In this document: positions 34,531 to 44,700 of the stretch, piece by piece
Layout of the letters: the number at the start of each line of letters is the position of its first letter
How positions within the stretch are numbered: the first letter of the stretch is position 1
Assembly: GCA_947454155.1 (NCBI GenBank)
Contig: CANGIT010000009.1
Coordinates: forward strand, 62,001 to 126,000
DNA length: 64,000 nucleotides
Origin: Chitinophagaceae bacterium
GTDB taxonomy: Bacteria; Bacteroidota; Bacteroidia; Chitinophagales; Chitinophagaceae
Direction: 5' to 3'
Program-made: the position numbers and the translations under genes
Notes under the pieces: generated by a model
Databases searched by the model: none
What the model saw: only the letters and a program-made list of their open reading frames with translations
Told to the model about the DNA's origin: nothing

Positions 34531-36441
34531 CTATCTCAATGTCTCTTCCAGCCATTTGTAAAATTCCCGCTGCCAAACCATGGCTGTTTGCGCATGCAAT
34601 ACCCAGTGATTTTCATCGGGCATATAGACCAGCTTGCTTTTGATGCCTCTTAACTGAGCGGCCTGAAATGCCTGCAGTCCCTGATTCAATGGCACACGAT
34701 AATCTTTTCCGCCATGATAAATCAAGATGGGCGTGTTCCAGTTACCCACCAGTTCGCTGGGATTGAATGCCGCCAAGGCTTTTTGTGCATCGGGGTTGTT
34801 TTTGTCCCAATAACGGCCACCCATATCCCAGTCGGTAAACCAGATTTCTTCTGTAGTGCCTAGCATGCTTTTCAAATCAAAAACGCCATCGTGAGAGATG
34901 AAAGATTTGAATCTGTTTTGATGAATGCCGGCGAGGTAATACACTGAATATCCGCCATAACTGGCACCGATACAACCTCTACGGGCCGTGTCTACATAGG
35001 GCTCTTTGCTGATGTCGTCAATCGCACTCAGGTAATCTTTCATCACTTGTCCGCCCCAGTCTTTGCTGATGCTTTCGTTCCATTGCGTTCCATGCCCCGG
35101 CATGCCTCTGCGGTTGGGGGCAATGACAATATATCCATTGGCTGCCATCAACTGAAAGTTCCAGCGGAAAGAATAAAACTGGGTGAGGGGAGACTGAGGT
35201 CCACCCTGGCAATACAATAATGTTGGGTACTTTTTAGCAGGATTGAAATTGGGAGGATATATCACCCAGGCCAACATTTCTTTGTCATCGGTCGTTTTTA
35301 TCATCCTGCGTTCTGTCTTGCTCAGGGCGATGCCGGCATAAGCTGCATCATTCACGTGTGTCAATGGTTTCATTTCACCAGATACGATATCAACAGTGAA
35401 CAATTCAGCAGCGTGGTTCATATCCGCACGACTTACCACCAAGGTGTTTCCTACTTGCCCTGTGATGCCATTGACATCAAAATCGCCATGGGTGATTTGT
35501 CGAATCACCGGCATCATTTTGGTCAATCCCGGATAGCTCACTTCAAACAGTTGCAGGGTTCCATCGATAGGTGCATAGAAAAATAGCTTCGTACCATCTT
35601 CACTCCATTTGTAACCTTCCACATGAATGCGGTCGTCATGAGCTGTCAGATTCATTTTTGAAAAACCATTCCATACCATGATATCTTGCTTATCGGCCTC
35701 ATAGCCGTCTCTCTTCATGCTCAGCCAGGCCATTTCATTTTTACTGTTGAATGAAGGATTCAGATCATAGCCCATCAGTCCTTCAGTAAGATTGGTTGTT
35801 TTTCCGGAAGCCACATCATAGGCATAAAGATCAGTATTGGTACTGGTGGCATAGGCGGTTCCGTATTTTTTCTTGGTGACATATACCACCATTTTGCCAT
35901 CTGCACTCCACACATAATCTTCGGCACCGCCAAAAGGTTTTGTAGGACAATCATAAGGATCACCTTCAAGCAAATCTTTTTTATTTTTTGGATTTTTTAT
36001 TTCAGTAAGAAACACGTGATCAAAATAGCCATCTTCCCAGGTATCCCAATGACGATTATTCAGGTTGTCGAATATATAAGCATTAGACTTGGGCAAGTCG
36101 GCATATAAATTAGATGCGATAATCTTCTTCATCAGCACCGCCTCATCTCCAAGTTTGTACTTTCCATCAGGAGAAACAGAAGCATCACTCAACAGACTGT
36201 CGATATTGTTCAAAGGCATTACTTTACCTGTTTCCAGCGACACGAAATATTTACGTGAATTGGTTTTATTCGCCGCGATGTCGGGAGTGCCCACATTGTA
36301 CACCACATATTTTTTATCTTTTGAAATGCCCAATGCACTCACGCGCCCCAGTTTCCATAACAGTTCAGGCGTCATATTTTGCTGTGCATAAGAAAACGCG
36401 GTCAATACGGTTAAGAAAACGGAGAAGATTGTTTTTTTCAT
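34531..36441 (-). CDS. S9-family prolyl oligopeptidase-like serine peptidase
   Basis: The 636-residue secreted protein (signal KKTIFSVFLTVLTAFSYA) has an N-terminal beta-propeller with TolB/PD40-like repeats (for example YKWSEDGTKLFFYAPIDG) and a C-terminal alpha/beta hydrolase domain. The nucleophile is in GCIGASYGGYSVY, the aspartate in YHGGKDYRVP and the histidine in MPDENHWVL. Members cleave short peptides, often at proline or acyl-amino acids. Peptide scavenging in the periplasm is the likely role. It appears monocistronic. Confidence 0.88.
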   Translation of the reverse strand: MKKTIFSVFLTVLTAFSYAQQNMTPELLWKLGRVSALGISKDKKYVVYNVGTPDIAANKTNSRKYFVSLETGKVMPLNNIDSLLSDASVSPDGKYKLGDEAVLMKKIIASNLYADLPKSNAYIFDNLNNRHWDTWEDGYFDHVFLTEIKNPKNKKDLLEGDPYDCPTKPFGGAEDYVWSADGKMVVYVTKKKYGTAYATSTNTDLYAYDVASGKTTNLTEGLMGYDLNPSFNSKNEMAWLSMKRDGYEADKQDIMVWNGFSKMNLTAHDDRIHVEGYKWSEDGTKLFFYAPIDGTLQLFEVSYPGLTKMMPVIRQITHGDFDVNGITGQVGNTLVVSRADMNHAAELFTVDIVSGEMKPLTHVNDAAYAGIALSKTERRMIKTTDDKEMLAWVIYPPNFNPAKKYPTLLYCQGGPQSPLTQFYSFRWNFQLMAANGYIVIAPNRRGMPGHGTQWNESISKDWGGQVMKDYLSAIDDISKEPYVDTARRGCIGASYGGYSVYYLAGIHQNRFKSFISHDGVFDLKSMLGTTEEIWFTDWDMGGRYWDKNNPDAQKALAAFNPSELVGNWNTPILIYHGGKDYRVPLNQGLQAFQAAQLRGIKSKLVYMPDENHWVLHAQTAMVWQREFYKWLEETLR

Positions 36442-36479
36442 AATGATGTTATTTTTCAGAGCAGTAGTTTGACGTACAG

Positions 36480-36543
36480 TTGTTTATTACTTATTCTACA
36501 TTCACATTTTACAATCAAATTTTACATTTTACATTCTACATTT
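36480..36543. repeat. TTTACATT/CTACATT short repeats 3' of the mutase gene
   Basis: Bases 36488-36543 repeat TTCTACATT, TTTACATT and CACATTTTACA units with 8-9 base spacing and end at the mutase stop codon. Degenerate, non-coding. Confidence 0.55.
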
Positions 36544-38103
36544 TCATCTATACTCCCCAAATACCTTTCTCAATACATCGGCTATTTCTCCCAGTGTACA
36601 ATAATTCTCCACGGCATCCAAAACCGAAGGCATGATATTTTCTGTTGATTGAGCTACTGATTCCAATTTTTGCAGGCAAGCACTTACTTTCTCAGCATCT
36701 CTTCTGGCTTTTAGATCATTCAACTTGTCGCATTGGTTTTTACGGATGCTGTCATCAATCTTGAAACCTGGAATCTTGTCGTCATTTTGTGTTTGAAACT
36801 TGTTGACGCCAACAATAATTTTTTGTCCTCCTTCAATCTGTTGTTGATATTCGTAGGCGCTCTGTGCAATCTGATCTTGGACAAATCCGTTTTCAATGGC
36901 GGCCACACTTCCTCCCATGGCATCGATGGCGGCCATCATGTCCCAGGCACGCTGTTCTACTTCTTTTGTCAATGTCTCCACATAATAGCTACCGGCCAGC
37001 GGATCAACAGTATCTGCGGCACCGCTTTCAAAGGCAACAATCTGCTGGGTGCGCAAGGCGATGCGGGCGGCTTCTTCGGTAGGCAAACTTAGCGCCTCGT
37101 CGTATCCGTTTGTATGCAGCGATTGGGTTCCTCCCAATACGGCTGCCAGTGTTTGCAGGGTCACTCGGCTGATGTTGTTCAGGGGTTGCTGTGCGGTGAG
37201 CGTGCTGCCTCCGGTTTGGGTATGAAACCGCAGCATCATGGCTTTTTCGTCTGTGGCGCCAAGTTCTTTCATAATATGCGCCCACATGGTTCTGGCTGCC
37301 CTGAATTTGGCCACCTCTTCAAACAAGTTGTTGTGGGCATTAAAAAAGAAGGAGAGGCGTTTGCCGAAAACATTGATATCAAGTCCTTTTTCCAATGCCG
37401 CTTTCACATAGGCTTTGCCGTTGCTTAAGGTGAAAGCCACTTCCTGCACCGCCGTACTGCCGGCTTCTCTGATATGATAACCGGAAATGGAAATGGTATT
37501 CCATTTGGGTACATGTTTACTGCACCATTCAAAGATATCGGTGATGATGCGCATGGAGGGATGTGGGGGATAGATGTAAGTGCCTCGCGCCGCATACTCT
37601 TTTAAAATATCGTTTTGAATGGTTCCCGAAATATTATTCAAATCTGCGCCTTGTCGTTTTGCCAAAGCCACATAAAAAGCAAGCAAGATGAAACCCGTGG
37701 CATTGATGGTCATTGAAGTGGAAACCTGTTCTAATGGAATGCCTTCAAACAATTTTTCCATGTCCTCGATGCTGTCGATGGCCACACCCACTTTCCCCAC
37801 TTCTCCTTCCGACAACTCATGGTCGCTGTCGTAACCAATCTGTGTGGGCAAATCAAAAGCCACACTCAATCCGCTTACGCCTTGTTGTAATAAATAATGA
37901 TATCTTTTATTGCTTTCTTCGGCAGTGGAGAATCCAGCATATTGGCGCATGGTCCAAAGCTTGCCTCTATACATGGAAGATTGCACGCCTCTGGTAAAGG
38001 GAAATTGTCCGGCATTGGCAGCAGGTACATTTACCGCATCTTGGGCGGTGTAGCTTTCTTTTATTTCAATCCCAGAATCGGTGGTGATTTTTTTATCTGA
38101 CAT
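36544..38103 (-). CDS. Methylmalonyl-CoA mutase-family large subunit without B12 domain
   Basis: The 519-residue protein is the substrate-binding TIM barrel of the acyl-CoA mutase family, starting near [20 protein letters not shown] and including [29 protein letters not shown] and [18 protein letters not shown]. The chain ends at [11 protein letters not shown], so the C-terminal cobalamin-binding domain of full-length MutB is missing and must be a separate protein. Residues in SSMYR and PSMRII correspond to the tyrosine and arginine that bind the methylmalonyl carboxylate, favouring methylmalonyl-CoA over isobutyryl-CoA, though I aligned this by eye. The 171-residue gene lies 8 bases upstream of its start. 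Confidence 0.85.
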   Translation of the reverse strand: MSDKKITTDSGIEIKESYTAQDAVNVPAANAGQFPFTRGVQSSMYRGKLWTMRQYAGFSTAEESNKRYHYLLQQGVSGLSVAFDLPTQIGYDSDHELSEGEVGKVGVAIDSIEDMEKLFEGIPLEQVSTSMTINATGFILLAFYVALAKRQGADLNNISGTIQNDILKEYAARGTYIYPPHPSMRIITDIFEWCSKHVPKWNTISISGYHIREAGSTAVQEVAFTLSNGKAYVKAALEKGLDINVFGKRLSFFFNAHNNLFEEVAKFRAARTMWAHIMKELGATDEKAMMLRFHTQTGGSTLTAQQPLNNISRVTLQTLAAVLGGTQSLHTNGYDEALSLPTEEAARIALRTQQIVAFESGAADTVDPLAGSYYVETLTKEVEQRAWDMMAAIDAMGGSVAAIENGFVQDQIAQSAYEYQQQIEGGQKIIVGVNKFQTQNDDKIPGFKIDDSIRKNQCDKLNDLKARRDAEKVSACLQKLESVAQSTENIMPSVLDAVENYCTLGEIADVLRKVFGEYR

Positions 38104-38111
38104 AAGCTTGA

Positions 38112-38627
38112 TTAACTGAGTATTTTTTTAGCCTCAAACTGCAAGGCATCCAACACCAACAGATGCATTTCGGCATTGGGCGTCATGGTGTATTCAATAA
38201 TAAGTTTACTGAGATCTCCGGCTGATGCGTTGTGATGAAGATTGGCCGTGATATGATGAATCACATAGATGTTCTGGTCTTTCAAACGGGTGATGGCATT
38301 CCACACTTCAGGACTAACATAAATCTGCTGACTCATGTTGTATTCAAATTCCGAACGTAATGTATCCGTAAGCAGTTCGTGAAATTCTGATGCCGACATG
38401 CCAGGTGCAGCCAAACGCGTAACAAGATTCTTTAATCCGGATCTTTCGGCATAAAGTGTCAATCGCTCCAATGCCTGTAATTGCAGTCTTTTGCTGTCGT
38501 CGTTACCTGATGTAGGCATTGATTTGATGTGAAGAATCAGTTTTTTAATATTGTCGAAAAGCAAGGCAATAAGTGCCAAGGATACAATTGAAAGTAAAAA
38601 CTGTACATAAACAAGAAAGCTCTCCAT
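38112..38627 (-). CDS. Membrane-anchored protein, unknown function
   Basis: A 171-residue protein with one N-terminal membrane helix ([20 protein letters not shown]) and a cytoplasmic helical domain with [21 protein letters not shown] and [21 protein letters not shown] recognise it only as a type of protein conserved in Bacteroidota. It is directly upstream of the mutase gene (8 bases) and probably co-transcribed, but no functional link is evident. Confidence 0.6.
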   Translation of the reverse strand: MESFLVYVQFLLSIVSLALIALLFDNIKKLILHIKSMPTSGNDDSKRLQLQALERLTLYAERSGLKNLVTRLAAPGMSASEFHELLTDTLRSEFEYNMSQQIYVSPEVWNAITRLKDQNIYVIHHITANLHHNASAGDLSKLIIEYTMTPNAEMHLLVLDALQFEAKKILS

Positions 38628-38712
38628 TTTTTAAATTTTTACAAATGTAATCAAGAACTTCAACTATTTCCCATTTCGCAAACTAAGCCTTCGGGCGAAG
38701 ATTTTTTAGCTG

Positions 38713-38720
38713 TAATTTTG
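38713..38720 (+). promoter_or_regulatory. -7 element for the IscA-type gene
   Basis: TAATTTTG matches TAnnTTTG and ends 16 bases before the ATG at 38737, the same spacing as at serA. Confidence 0.65.
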
Positions 38721-38736
38721 TAAAAAAGTAATCAGC

Positions 38737-39081
38737 ATGGAAACAATTTTAACGATGCCTGTCTCATTTTCAGATAATGCCATACAGGAGATTTTGCGAT
38801 TGCAACAGGAAGCAGATTTCGACAACAACAAATCACTTCGCGTTGGTGTAAAAGGTGGAGGATGCAGTGGCATGACCTATGTGCTGGAATTTGATGAAAT
38901 CAAGAACAATGACCAACTATACGATAATGGCCAATTCAAATTCATCATGGATAAATCGCATGGCATCTATCTTTTGGGTATGGAAGTAAATTGGGAAGGC
39001 GGCTTGAACTCACGCGGATTTACTTTTAACAACCCCAACGCCAGCAGCACCTGTGGCTGCGGCACTAGTTTTGCCGTTTAA
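38737..39081 (+). CDS. A-type iron-sulfur cluster carrier (IscA/ErpA/SufA)
   Basis: The 114-residue protein has the three conserved cysteines of A-type carriers: one in KGGGCSGMTY and two in STCGCGTSF. It receives or delivers 4Fe-4S clusters during cofactor assembly. The body (SFSDNAIQEILRLQQE) is standard for the family. No other isc or suf gene is adjacent, so which branch it serves is open. It has its own promoter and a shared bidirectional terminator. Confidence 0.92.
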   Translation: METILTMPVSFSDNAIQEILRLQQEADFDNNKSLRVGVKGGGCSGMTYVLEFDEIKNNDQLYDNGQFKFIMDKSHGIYLLGMEVNWEGGLNSRGFTFNNPNASSTCGCGTSFAV

Positions 39082-39131
39082 GAAAATTAATATCTCTTAT
39101 TTATAATTATCAGCAGATTTTTTCAAAAACA

Positions 39132-39168
39132 AAAGAGGCTATTTCAATTGAATGAGATAGCCTCTTTT
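39132..39168. terminator. Bidirectional terminator between the IscA-type gene and secDF
   Basis: AAAGAGGCTAT pairs with ATAGCCTCTTT around a loop of about 12 bases, flanked by an A-rich left side and a T-run on the right; suitable for both convergent genes. Confidence 0.88.
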
Positions 39169-39191
39169 TATTTTATCTGTGTTTGTGATGC

Positions 39192-42143
39192 TTAGAGTTC
39201 AGGAGCTTGTTCTTTTACTCTTTCTTCTTTAGCGGCACCCAGTGGTTTGTCTTTGGCAAAGTCAACCAAGATAGGAGCACCTACGAAGATAGAAGAATAA
39301 GTACCGGTAATTACACCAATCAACATTGCGAAGGCGAAACCTCTTGTTACTTCACCACCAAAGATGAAGAGAATAAGAATGGTAAGGAACACAGTAAGTG
39401 AAGTCATAATAGTACGGCTCAAGGTGTCATTGATCGCCTTGTTGATGATTTCAGTTTTGCTGGCCCCTTTCATATCGCGGCTGTATTCACGAATTCTGTC
39501 GAATACGATTACGGTATCGTTCATCGAGAAACCAATCACGGTAAGAATCGCAGCGATAAAATGCTGATCGATTTCAAGCGGGAATGGAACGATATTTTTA
39601 AAGAATGAAAATACGGCCAAAGTTACCAATACGTCATGCAGCAAAGTAAGGATGGTACCTGCAGAGTATCTCCAATCGCGGAAACGCATGAAGATGTACA
39701 GGAAGATCATCAGCATCGCGATACCGGTAGCCCATTGTGCACCGCTTTTCAGGTCGTCGGAAATGCTGGGCTGCACAGTAGTGGAACTCTGTATGTTTTT
39801 GGTCGCAAATTGTTCGTAAGTGGTTCCTGCAGGCAAGATGGATTTCAATCCCACCATGATTCTGGATTGAACCATACTATCGGCGTTTTCCTGACCTTTC
39901 AGGTAAGATGTGGTTACATTCAGCTGACGACCGTTTTCACCTACAGTTTTAAGGGTGATGTTGTCGCCATCCAATGCTTTTTTCAATTCATCTCTCAACT
40001 GATCGGTGGCACCCACTTTTTGTTCGAAAGCGATAGTGTAACTGCGACCTCCTTTGAATTCAACACCCTGATTGAAACCATTGAAGAAAGCAGCGATACC
40101 GGCCAACAATACAAAAGCAGAAATAACGTAAGCCACTTTTCTGTATTCAATGAATTTGAAGCTGGAATGCTTGAAGATTCTTTTTGAAATACCGGTAAAA
40201 TAGTTGAGATGTTTTTGTTTGCTGGTCATCAATTCCGTGATCAATCTTGAAACAAGAATTCCACAGAACAATGATAAAATGATACCGATGATTTGTGTAG
40301 TGGCAAAACCAAGTACGGGGCCCAAACCAAAGATGGCGAGAATGATCGCAGTCAACAATGAGGTAACGTGCGCATCGATAACAGGAGCCAGTGAACGCTG
40401 GTAACCATCTGTAACCGCTTGCTGATATGATTTACCTTTTGTAAGTTCTTCCTTGATTCTTTCAAATATAATTACGTTGGTATCTACCGCCATACCGATG
40501 GTCAATACCAAGCCGGCAATACCTGCAGCAGTCAACGTAAATCCAAGAGAGATCAGCACACCCACAGTAAACAGCAGGTTCAAAATCAAAGCGATGATGG
40601 CTACTGTACCGCCTGTGTTATAATATACCAGCATCAACAATACAATAACAACAAATGAAATCAGGAAAGCCATTTGACCACCATGAACCGCATCTTTACC
40701 CAAAGACGGACCAACCACTTGTTCTGCAACAATTTTAGCAGGTGCATCAAGTTTACCTGATTTCAACACACTGGCCAGATCTTGCGCTTCTTCCACGGTG
40801 AAAGAACCGGTAATTTGTGAGTTACCGCCTTCAATTGGACTGATGATATTGGGAGCACTGTAGATGATATCATCCAAGGCGATGGCAATAGGTCTGCCAA
40901 CATTTTTTGTAGTCAGTTTAGCCCAGATCTTGCTGCCGTTGGGCTTCATGGTCATGTTGATCGAAGGTTTTCCCTTCTCATCGAAATCTTGTTTGGAATC
41001 TTCAATTGCATCACCTTCCAAAGGTGCTCTGTCGGAACCGGGTAAGGTTTTAACAGCATAAACAGGTAAATAACGAATATTGCCTTTTGCCGTTTTTTCT
41101 TCTTTCCCAAAGATGAATTTCACATTGGTAGGCATGGCAGATCTAAACACATCGTTGGAAAGATAATTGAGGAAAAGTCCGGTATCTTTCAATTGTACGT
41201 TACCGATGGCAGCAAAATAATAAGGTTTACCGCTTTGATCCACTTGAGGATTCAAAGGCTCCATCACACGGAACAAAGGATTGGCGTTCAATTTAGCTTT
41301 TGAAGTATCAGCTTTCCCGGTTGAATCCACACCATTCAGATAATTCTGAAGATTCTGATCGGCCATTTTTAAGGCTTCGCCGATTTCATCGATACGGTAT
41401 ACTTCCCAGAATTGAAGATTGGCTGATGACTGCAGATATTTACGAACCCTTGCAGGATCTTTAACACCGGCCAGTTCTACATTGATCACACCCTTGTTTT
41501 CGTCGGGGTTGATGTTAGGCTGGGCCACACCAAATTTATCGATACGTTTTTTAAGAATTTCGAAAGTTTGCTTGATGGCACCTTTGGAAACTTCACGGAT
41601 GTTTTTGATCACCGCATCATCGTTGTCGGTGATTTTGATATCTTTTCCGGGACCGGCGAACAAAGTAGAAAGTTTGCCGCTGCCGTTTTGCTTAACAAAG
41701 GCGTCGCCGAAGAGCGTAATGTAATCAGCATCGCTGTTGGCTTTTGAAGCGGTGGCCGCTTTTAGTGCATTGGTAAGTTGCGGATCACGAGGGTTGTTGC
41801 TTAATGAACGAATCAGCCCTTCCAGACTAACGTCCATGGTTACACTCATACCACCTTGCAAATCAAGACCGAGGTTGAGCTCGCTCTCTTTACATTTTTG
41901 GTAAGAGGTACCAAGATAAATTTCCTTATCTCTGGTGCTGTCAAGGATCTGCTGCACTTTGGCGTTGACAAGCGCTTCCTTTTCATCGGCTGATAAACCG
42001 GAAGCATTTTTCTTTACAATCTGTTCTGCTTTCGCTCTTACGGTATCCTCATAGCTTTTTACAGCCCAGGTGTAAGAAAGTTCCCAAACGGAAATGATGA
42101 TCAGCGCTACGGCGAAAAACCATACTAAACCTTTCAGTTTCAT
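39192..42143 (-). CDS. secDF: Fused protein translocase subunit SecDF
   Basis: SecDF uses the proton gradient to pull proteins from the SecYEG channel into the periplasm. The 983-residue protein joins SecD (about 1-640) and SecF (about 650-970), each with one leading helix, a periplasmic domain and five further helices. Landmarks are LNLGLDLQGGMSVTMDVSLE, GFTLTAAGIAGLVLTIGMAV and AVDTNVIIFERIKEE in SecD, and FNQGVEFKGGRSYTI, GFSMNDTVIVFDRIREY in SecF. The fusion is usual in Bacteroidota. A TATCTTTG promoter lies about 50 bases upstream. Confidence 0.95.
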   Translation of the reverse strand: MKLKGLVWFFAVALIIISVWELSYTWAVKSYEDTVRAKAEQIVKKNASGLSADEKEALVNAKVQQILDSTRDKEIYLGTSYQKCKESELNLGLDLQGGMSVTMDVSLEGLIRSLSNNPRDPQLTNALKAATASKANSDADYITLFGDAFVKQNGSGKLSTLFAGPGKDIKITDNDDAVIKNIREVSKGAIKQTFEILKKRIDKFGVAQPNINPDENKGVINVELAGVKDPARVRKYLQSSANLQFWEVYRIDEIGEALKMADQNLQNYLNGVDSTGKADTSKAKLNANPLFRVMEPLNPQVDQSGKPYYFAAIGNVQLKDTGLFLNYLSNDVFRSAMPTNVKFIFGKEEKTAKGNIRYLPVYAVKTLPGSDRAPLEGDAIEDSKQDFDEKGKPSINMTMKPNGSKIWAKLTTKNVGRPIAIALDDIIYSAPNIISPIEGGNSQITGSFTVEEAQDLASVLKSGKLDAPAKIVAEQVVGPSLGKDAVHGGQMAFLISFVVIVLLMLVYYNTGGTVAIIALILNLLFTVGVLISLGFTLTAAGIAGLVLTIGMAVDTNVIIFERIKEELTKGKSYQQAVTDGYQRSLAPVIDAHVTSLLTAIILAIFGLGPVLGFATTQIIGIILSLFCGILVSRLITELMTSKQKHLNYFTGISKRIFKHSSFKFIEYRKVAYVISAFVLLAGIAAFFNGFNQGVEFKGGRSYTIAFEQKVGATDQLRDELKKALDGDNITLKTVGENGRQLNVTTSYLKGQENADSMVQSRIMVGLKSILPAGTTYEQFATKNIQSSTTVQPSISDDLKSGAQWATGIAMLMIFLYIFMRFRDWRYSAGTILTLLHDVLVTLAVFSFFKNIVPFPLEIDQHFIAAILTVIGFSMNDTVIVFDRIREYSRDMKGASKTEIINKAINDTLSRTIMTSLTVFLTILILFIFGGEVTRGFAFAMLIGVITGTYSSIFVGAPILVDFAKDKPLGAAKEERVKEQAPEL

Positions 42144-42193
42144 GTGATAATGTTCTTTAAAATGACCCTTGGTCGTTAATAAAATTAAGTGTG

Positions 42194-42201
42194 CAAAGAT
42201 A
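42194..42201 (-). promoter_or_regulatory. -7 element for secDF
   Basis: CAAAGATA on the plus strand is TATCTTTG on the minus strand, matching TAnnTTTG, about 50 bases upstream of the secDF ATG. Confidence 0.65.
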
Positions 42202-42442
42202 GGGGAAAATGAATATGTTCAAACTGAAGCAAAGATTTATGCCATAATCACCCCTTACTTTATTCAATTAGCTGATAAACAGGGCGCTAAATTGTAAAAA
42301 TTATTTTGTTGCTGCAATTTTTAGGCAGGTTTTTTAAATTTTTATTTCCTGAAGCACAATTTTGATGAATTCATTTCAACGATATATCTATTCTGCTGAA
42401 ACAATGAACTGCCGGCTTAACCTGCAGATAGTTTATTCTGAT

Positions 42443-42450
42443 TAGATTTG
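42443..42450 (+). promoter_or_regulatory. -7 element for the aminotransferase gene
   Basis: TAGATTTG matches TAnnTTTG and ends 14 bases before the first possible ATG at 42465. Confidence 0.55.
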
Positions 42451-42464
42451 TCCACTTTAAATAA

Positions 42465-43664
42465 ATGTTTATGAATTTATCTGCTTTGCTAAACAGGTTC
42501 AATGAGCCCGAAACGTTGAAAATGGCGAAGATGGGAAGAGAGCTCAGGGCTCAGGGAATTGACATCACCGACCTCAGTTTGGGCGAACCCGATTTCAATA
42601 CCCCGGACCATATCAAGGAAGCTGCAAAAAAAGCCATAGACGACAATTTCAGTCATTATACCCCTGTAGCCGGCATTCTGGAACTCCGCAAAGCCATCTG
42701 TCAAAAATTACTGGACGACAATAAACTGCATTTTACTCCCGAACAGATTGTAGTGAGTACAGGCGCCAAGCAATGTATTGCCAATGCGGTTTTATCCATT
42801 GTTGATGTGGGCGACGAGGTCATCATCCCAACCCCTTATTGGGTTACCTACAGCGAAATTGTAAAACTTGCCGGCGGCATTCCGGTTTTAGTGAAGACAA
42901 AATTTGAAAACGGTTATAAAATTACGCCTCAGGAACTGGAAGAAAATATCAGCCCAAAAACAAAGCTGTTCATGTTTTCATCTCCTTGCAATCCCACAGG
43001 GGCTGTTTATTCACTGGAAGAGCTCACCGCTTTAAAAATTGTTTTTGAAAAGCATGAATCCATTATCATCCTTAGTGATGAAATCTATGAGTTCATCAAT
43101 TATAATGGCCAACATGAAAGTATTGCCCAATTCGAATCATTGGCCAACAGGGTAGTAGTAATCAATGGCCTTAGTAAAGGCTATGCCATGACAGGATGGA
43201 GAGTGGGTTATCTGGCGGCACCTTTACAAATTGCCAAAGCCTGTGAAAAAATTCAAGGACAATTCACTTCTGCCACCAACTCTATTGCCCAAAAAGCAGC
43301 GGTGGCCGCATTATCAGGCAACAAACAACCCGCATTGGACATGGTAGCTGCTTTTAAAGTCAGGCGCTCGCGTGTGATGGAACTGATCAATGAAATTCCC
43401 GGTATTATTTGCCATGAACCACCCGGCGCATTTTATATTTTCCCACAAATCAGTGCCTATTTTGGTAAGAGAACACCTGATGGCGATGTTATTGAAAAAG
43501 CCGAGGACCTGTCAATGTATCTACTGCATAAAGCTCACGTGTCAACAGTGTCTGGCAATGCGTTCGGCGAACCGAACTGCATCAGAATTTCATTTGCCAA
43601 TAGTATGGAGAATATCGAAATAGGGTTTGAAAAACTGAAAAAAGCCTTAAGCAATTTGCATTGA
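42465..43664 (+). CDS. Class I aspartate aminotransferase (PLP)
   Basis: The 399-residue enzyme belongs to the aminotransferase I gamma (AspC/AspB-like) group that swaps the amino group of aspartate with 2-oxoglutarate. The PLP lysine is in GLSKGYAMTGWRVGYLAAP, with the upstream PLP-contact SSPCNPTGAVYS and IILSDEIYEFI. The arginine that binds the substrate carboxylate is in CIRISFANS. Two in-frame ATGs (42465 and 42471) are possible starts. The gene ends 4 bases before the convergent coaE. Confidence 0.9.
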   Translation: MFMNLSALLNRFNEPETLKMAKMGRELRAQGIDITDLSLGEPDFNTPDHIKEAAKKAIDDNFSHYTPVAGILELRKAICQKLLDDNKLHFTPEQIVVSTGAKQCIANAVLSIVDVGDEVIIPTPYWVTYSEIVKLAGGIPVLVKTKFENGYKITPQELEENISPKTKLFMFSSPCNPTGAVYSLEELTALKIVFEKHESIIILSDEIYEFINYNGQHESIAQFESLANRVVVINGLSKGYAMTGWRVGYLAAPLQIAKACEKIQGQFTSATNSIAQKAAVAALSGNKQPALDMVAAFKVRRSRVMELINEIPGIICHEPPGAFYIFPQISAYFGKRTPDGDVIEKAEDLSMYLLHKAHVSTVSGNAFGEPNCIRISFANSMENIEIGFEKLKKALSNLH

Positions 43665-43668
43665 TTCC

Positions 43669-44262
43669 TTATGATGAGTAGGCTATGGCCATCAATTGCG
43701 CATGGATGTCCAACACTTGCGGTATCAGCAATTGCAGTTCGTCATTGTGGATTACAAACTTACATTGTTTGATTTTTTCCTGTTCGTTTAACTGACTTTT
43801 CAACCTTGCATTGAATTCATTTTCAGTGATGCGGTCTCGTTTCATCACACGGGCACATCTCAGCTTTTCCGGAGCTGCAACGCCAATCACTGCATCCAGC
43901 TCTGCTTCACTTTTACTTTCAAATATCAAAGCAGCTTCTTTGATGGCATAGGGAGATGTCTGCTGCATAAACCAGCGATGGGCGTCGGCAATGGTGGCAG
44001 GATGTACAATGCCGTTGAGTCGCATTCTCAAATCGGGTTGTTGAAAAATTGTTTGGGCAAGGAATTCACGGTTGAGTTTCCTATTTTGATAGGCATCAGC
44101 TCCAAATAAATCCACGATAGCCGTAACGATGCCAGTATCGCTTTCCATTAATTGACGGGCTGCTGAATCGGCATAATACACAGGGATTCCCAATACTTCG
44201 AATATTGCAGCCACTGTGGATTTACCACTGCCTATACCTCCGGTCAAACCGATTTTAAGCAT
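43669..44262 (-). CDS. coaE: Dephospho-CoA kinase
   Basis: CoaE phosphorylates dephospho-CoA, the last step of coenzyme A synthesis. The 197-residue protein starts with a P-loop (GLTGGIGSGKSTVAAIF) and has the family segments VYYADSAARQL, IVHPATIADAHRWF and CARVMKRDRI. It is the last gene of a minus-strand run nusB, DUF1573, yajC, coaE. Confidence 0.95.
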   Translation of the reverse strand: MLKIGLTGGIGSGKSTVAAIFEVLGIPVYYADSAARQLMESDTGIVTAIVDLFGADAYQNRKLNREFLAQTIFQQPDLRMRLNGIVHPATIADAHRWFMQQTSPYAIKEAALIFESKSEAELDAVIGVAAPEKLRCARVMKRDRITENEFNARLKSQLNEQEKIKQCKFVIHNDELQLLIPQVLDIHAQLMAIAYSS

Positions 44263-44351
44263 GCCTTGTGTTTAAATGAAAAATGTGATGAAGAGATCTG
44301 CAACTGAATGATTGTTACAATTTCCCCTCATCACACTTCGATGTAAAAATA

Positions 44352-44684
44352 TTATTTCTTCTCTGCTGCTGCAGCTTTGTTTACATTTTCGGTCCATTCC
44401 ATACTGATGGCAGACTTTTCAATTTTGATATAACTGCCCGGACTTGTTTCAAGATCAATGGTATTGCCATCATCGTTGATTTTGTAAATTTTTCCGTGGA
44501 TGCCAGCGATAGTCACAAGCTTATCTCCCTTCTGCATCTCATTGATAAACTTCTTTTGCAGCTTTGCCTTTTTAGCTTGTGGTCTAATCATGAAAAGCCA
44601 GAATACCAATACCATCATACCCAATAAAATCGGTGTTTCCCAGCCACTGCCTGGGGCCTGTAATAAGACTGTGATCAAACTCAT
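44352..44684 (-). CDS. yajC: Preprotein translocase subunit YajC
   Basis: A 110-residue protein with one N-terminal membrane segment (PILLGMMVLVFWLFMIRPQ) followed by QAKKAKLQKKFINEMQKGD and a small beta-domain (VTIAGIHGKIYKINDDG). This is the standard YajC layout; YajC associates with SecDF. It lies in a run with nusB and a DUF1573 lipoprotein, and secDF is nearby but separate. Confidence 0.93.
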   Translation of the reverse strand: MSLITVLLQAPGSGWETPILLGMMVLVFWLFMIRPQAKKAKLQKKFINEMQKGDKLVTIAGIHGKIYKINDDGNTIDLETSPGSYIKIEKSAISMEWTENVNKAAAAEKK

Positions 44685-44700
44685 TGTTGTTTATTTTTAA

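Larger units (their letters stand above)
42144..42464. other. 321-base divergent intergenic region, secDF / aminotransferase
   Basis: The region is AT-rich and holds a minus-strand -7 element for secDF (42194-42201) and a plus-strand one for the aminotransferase (42443-42450). Between them I see only T- and A-rich runs and no ORF, repeat array or riboswitch-like structure. Confidence 0.6.
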
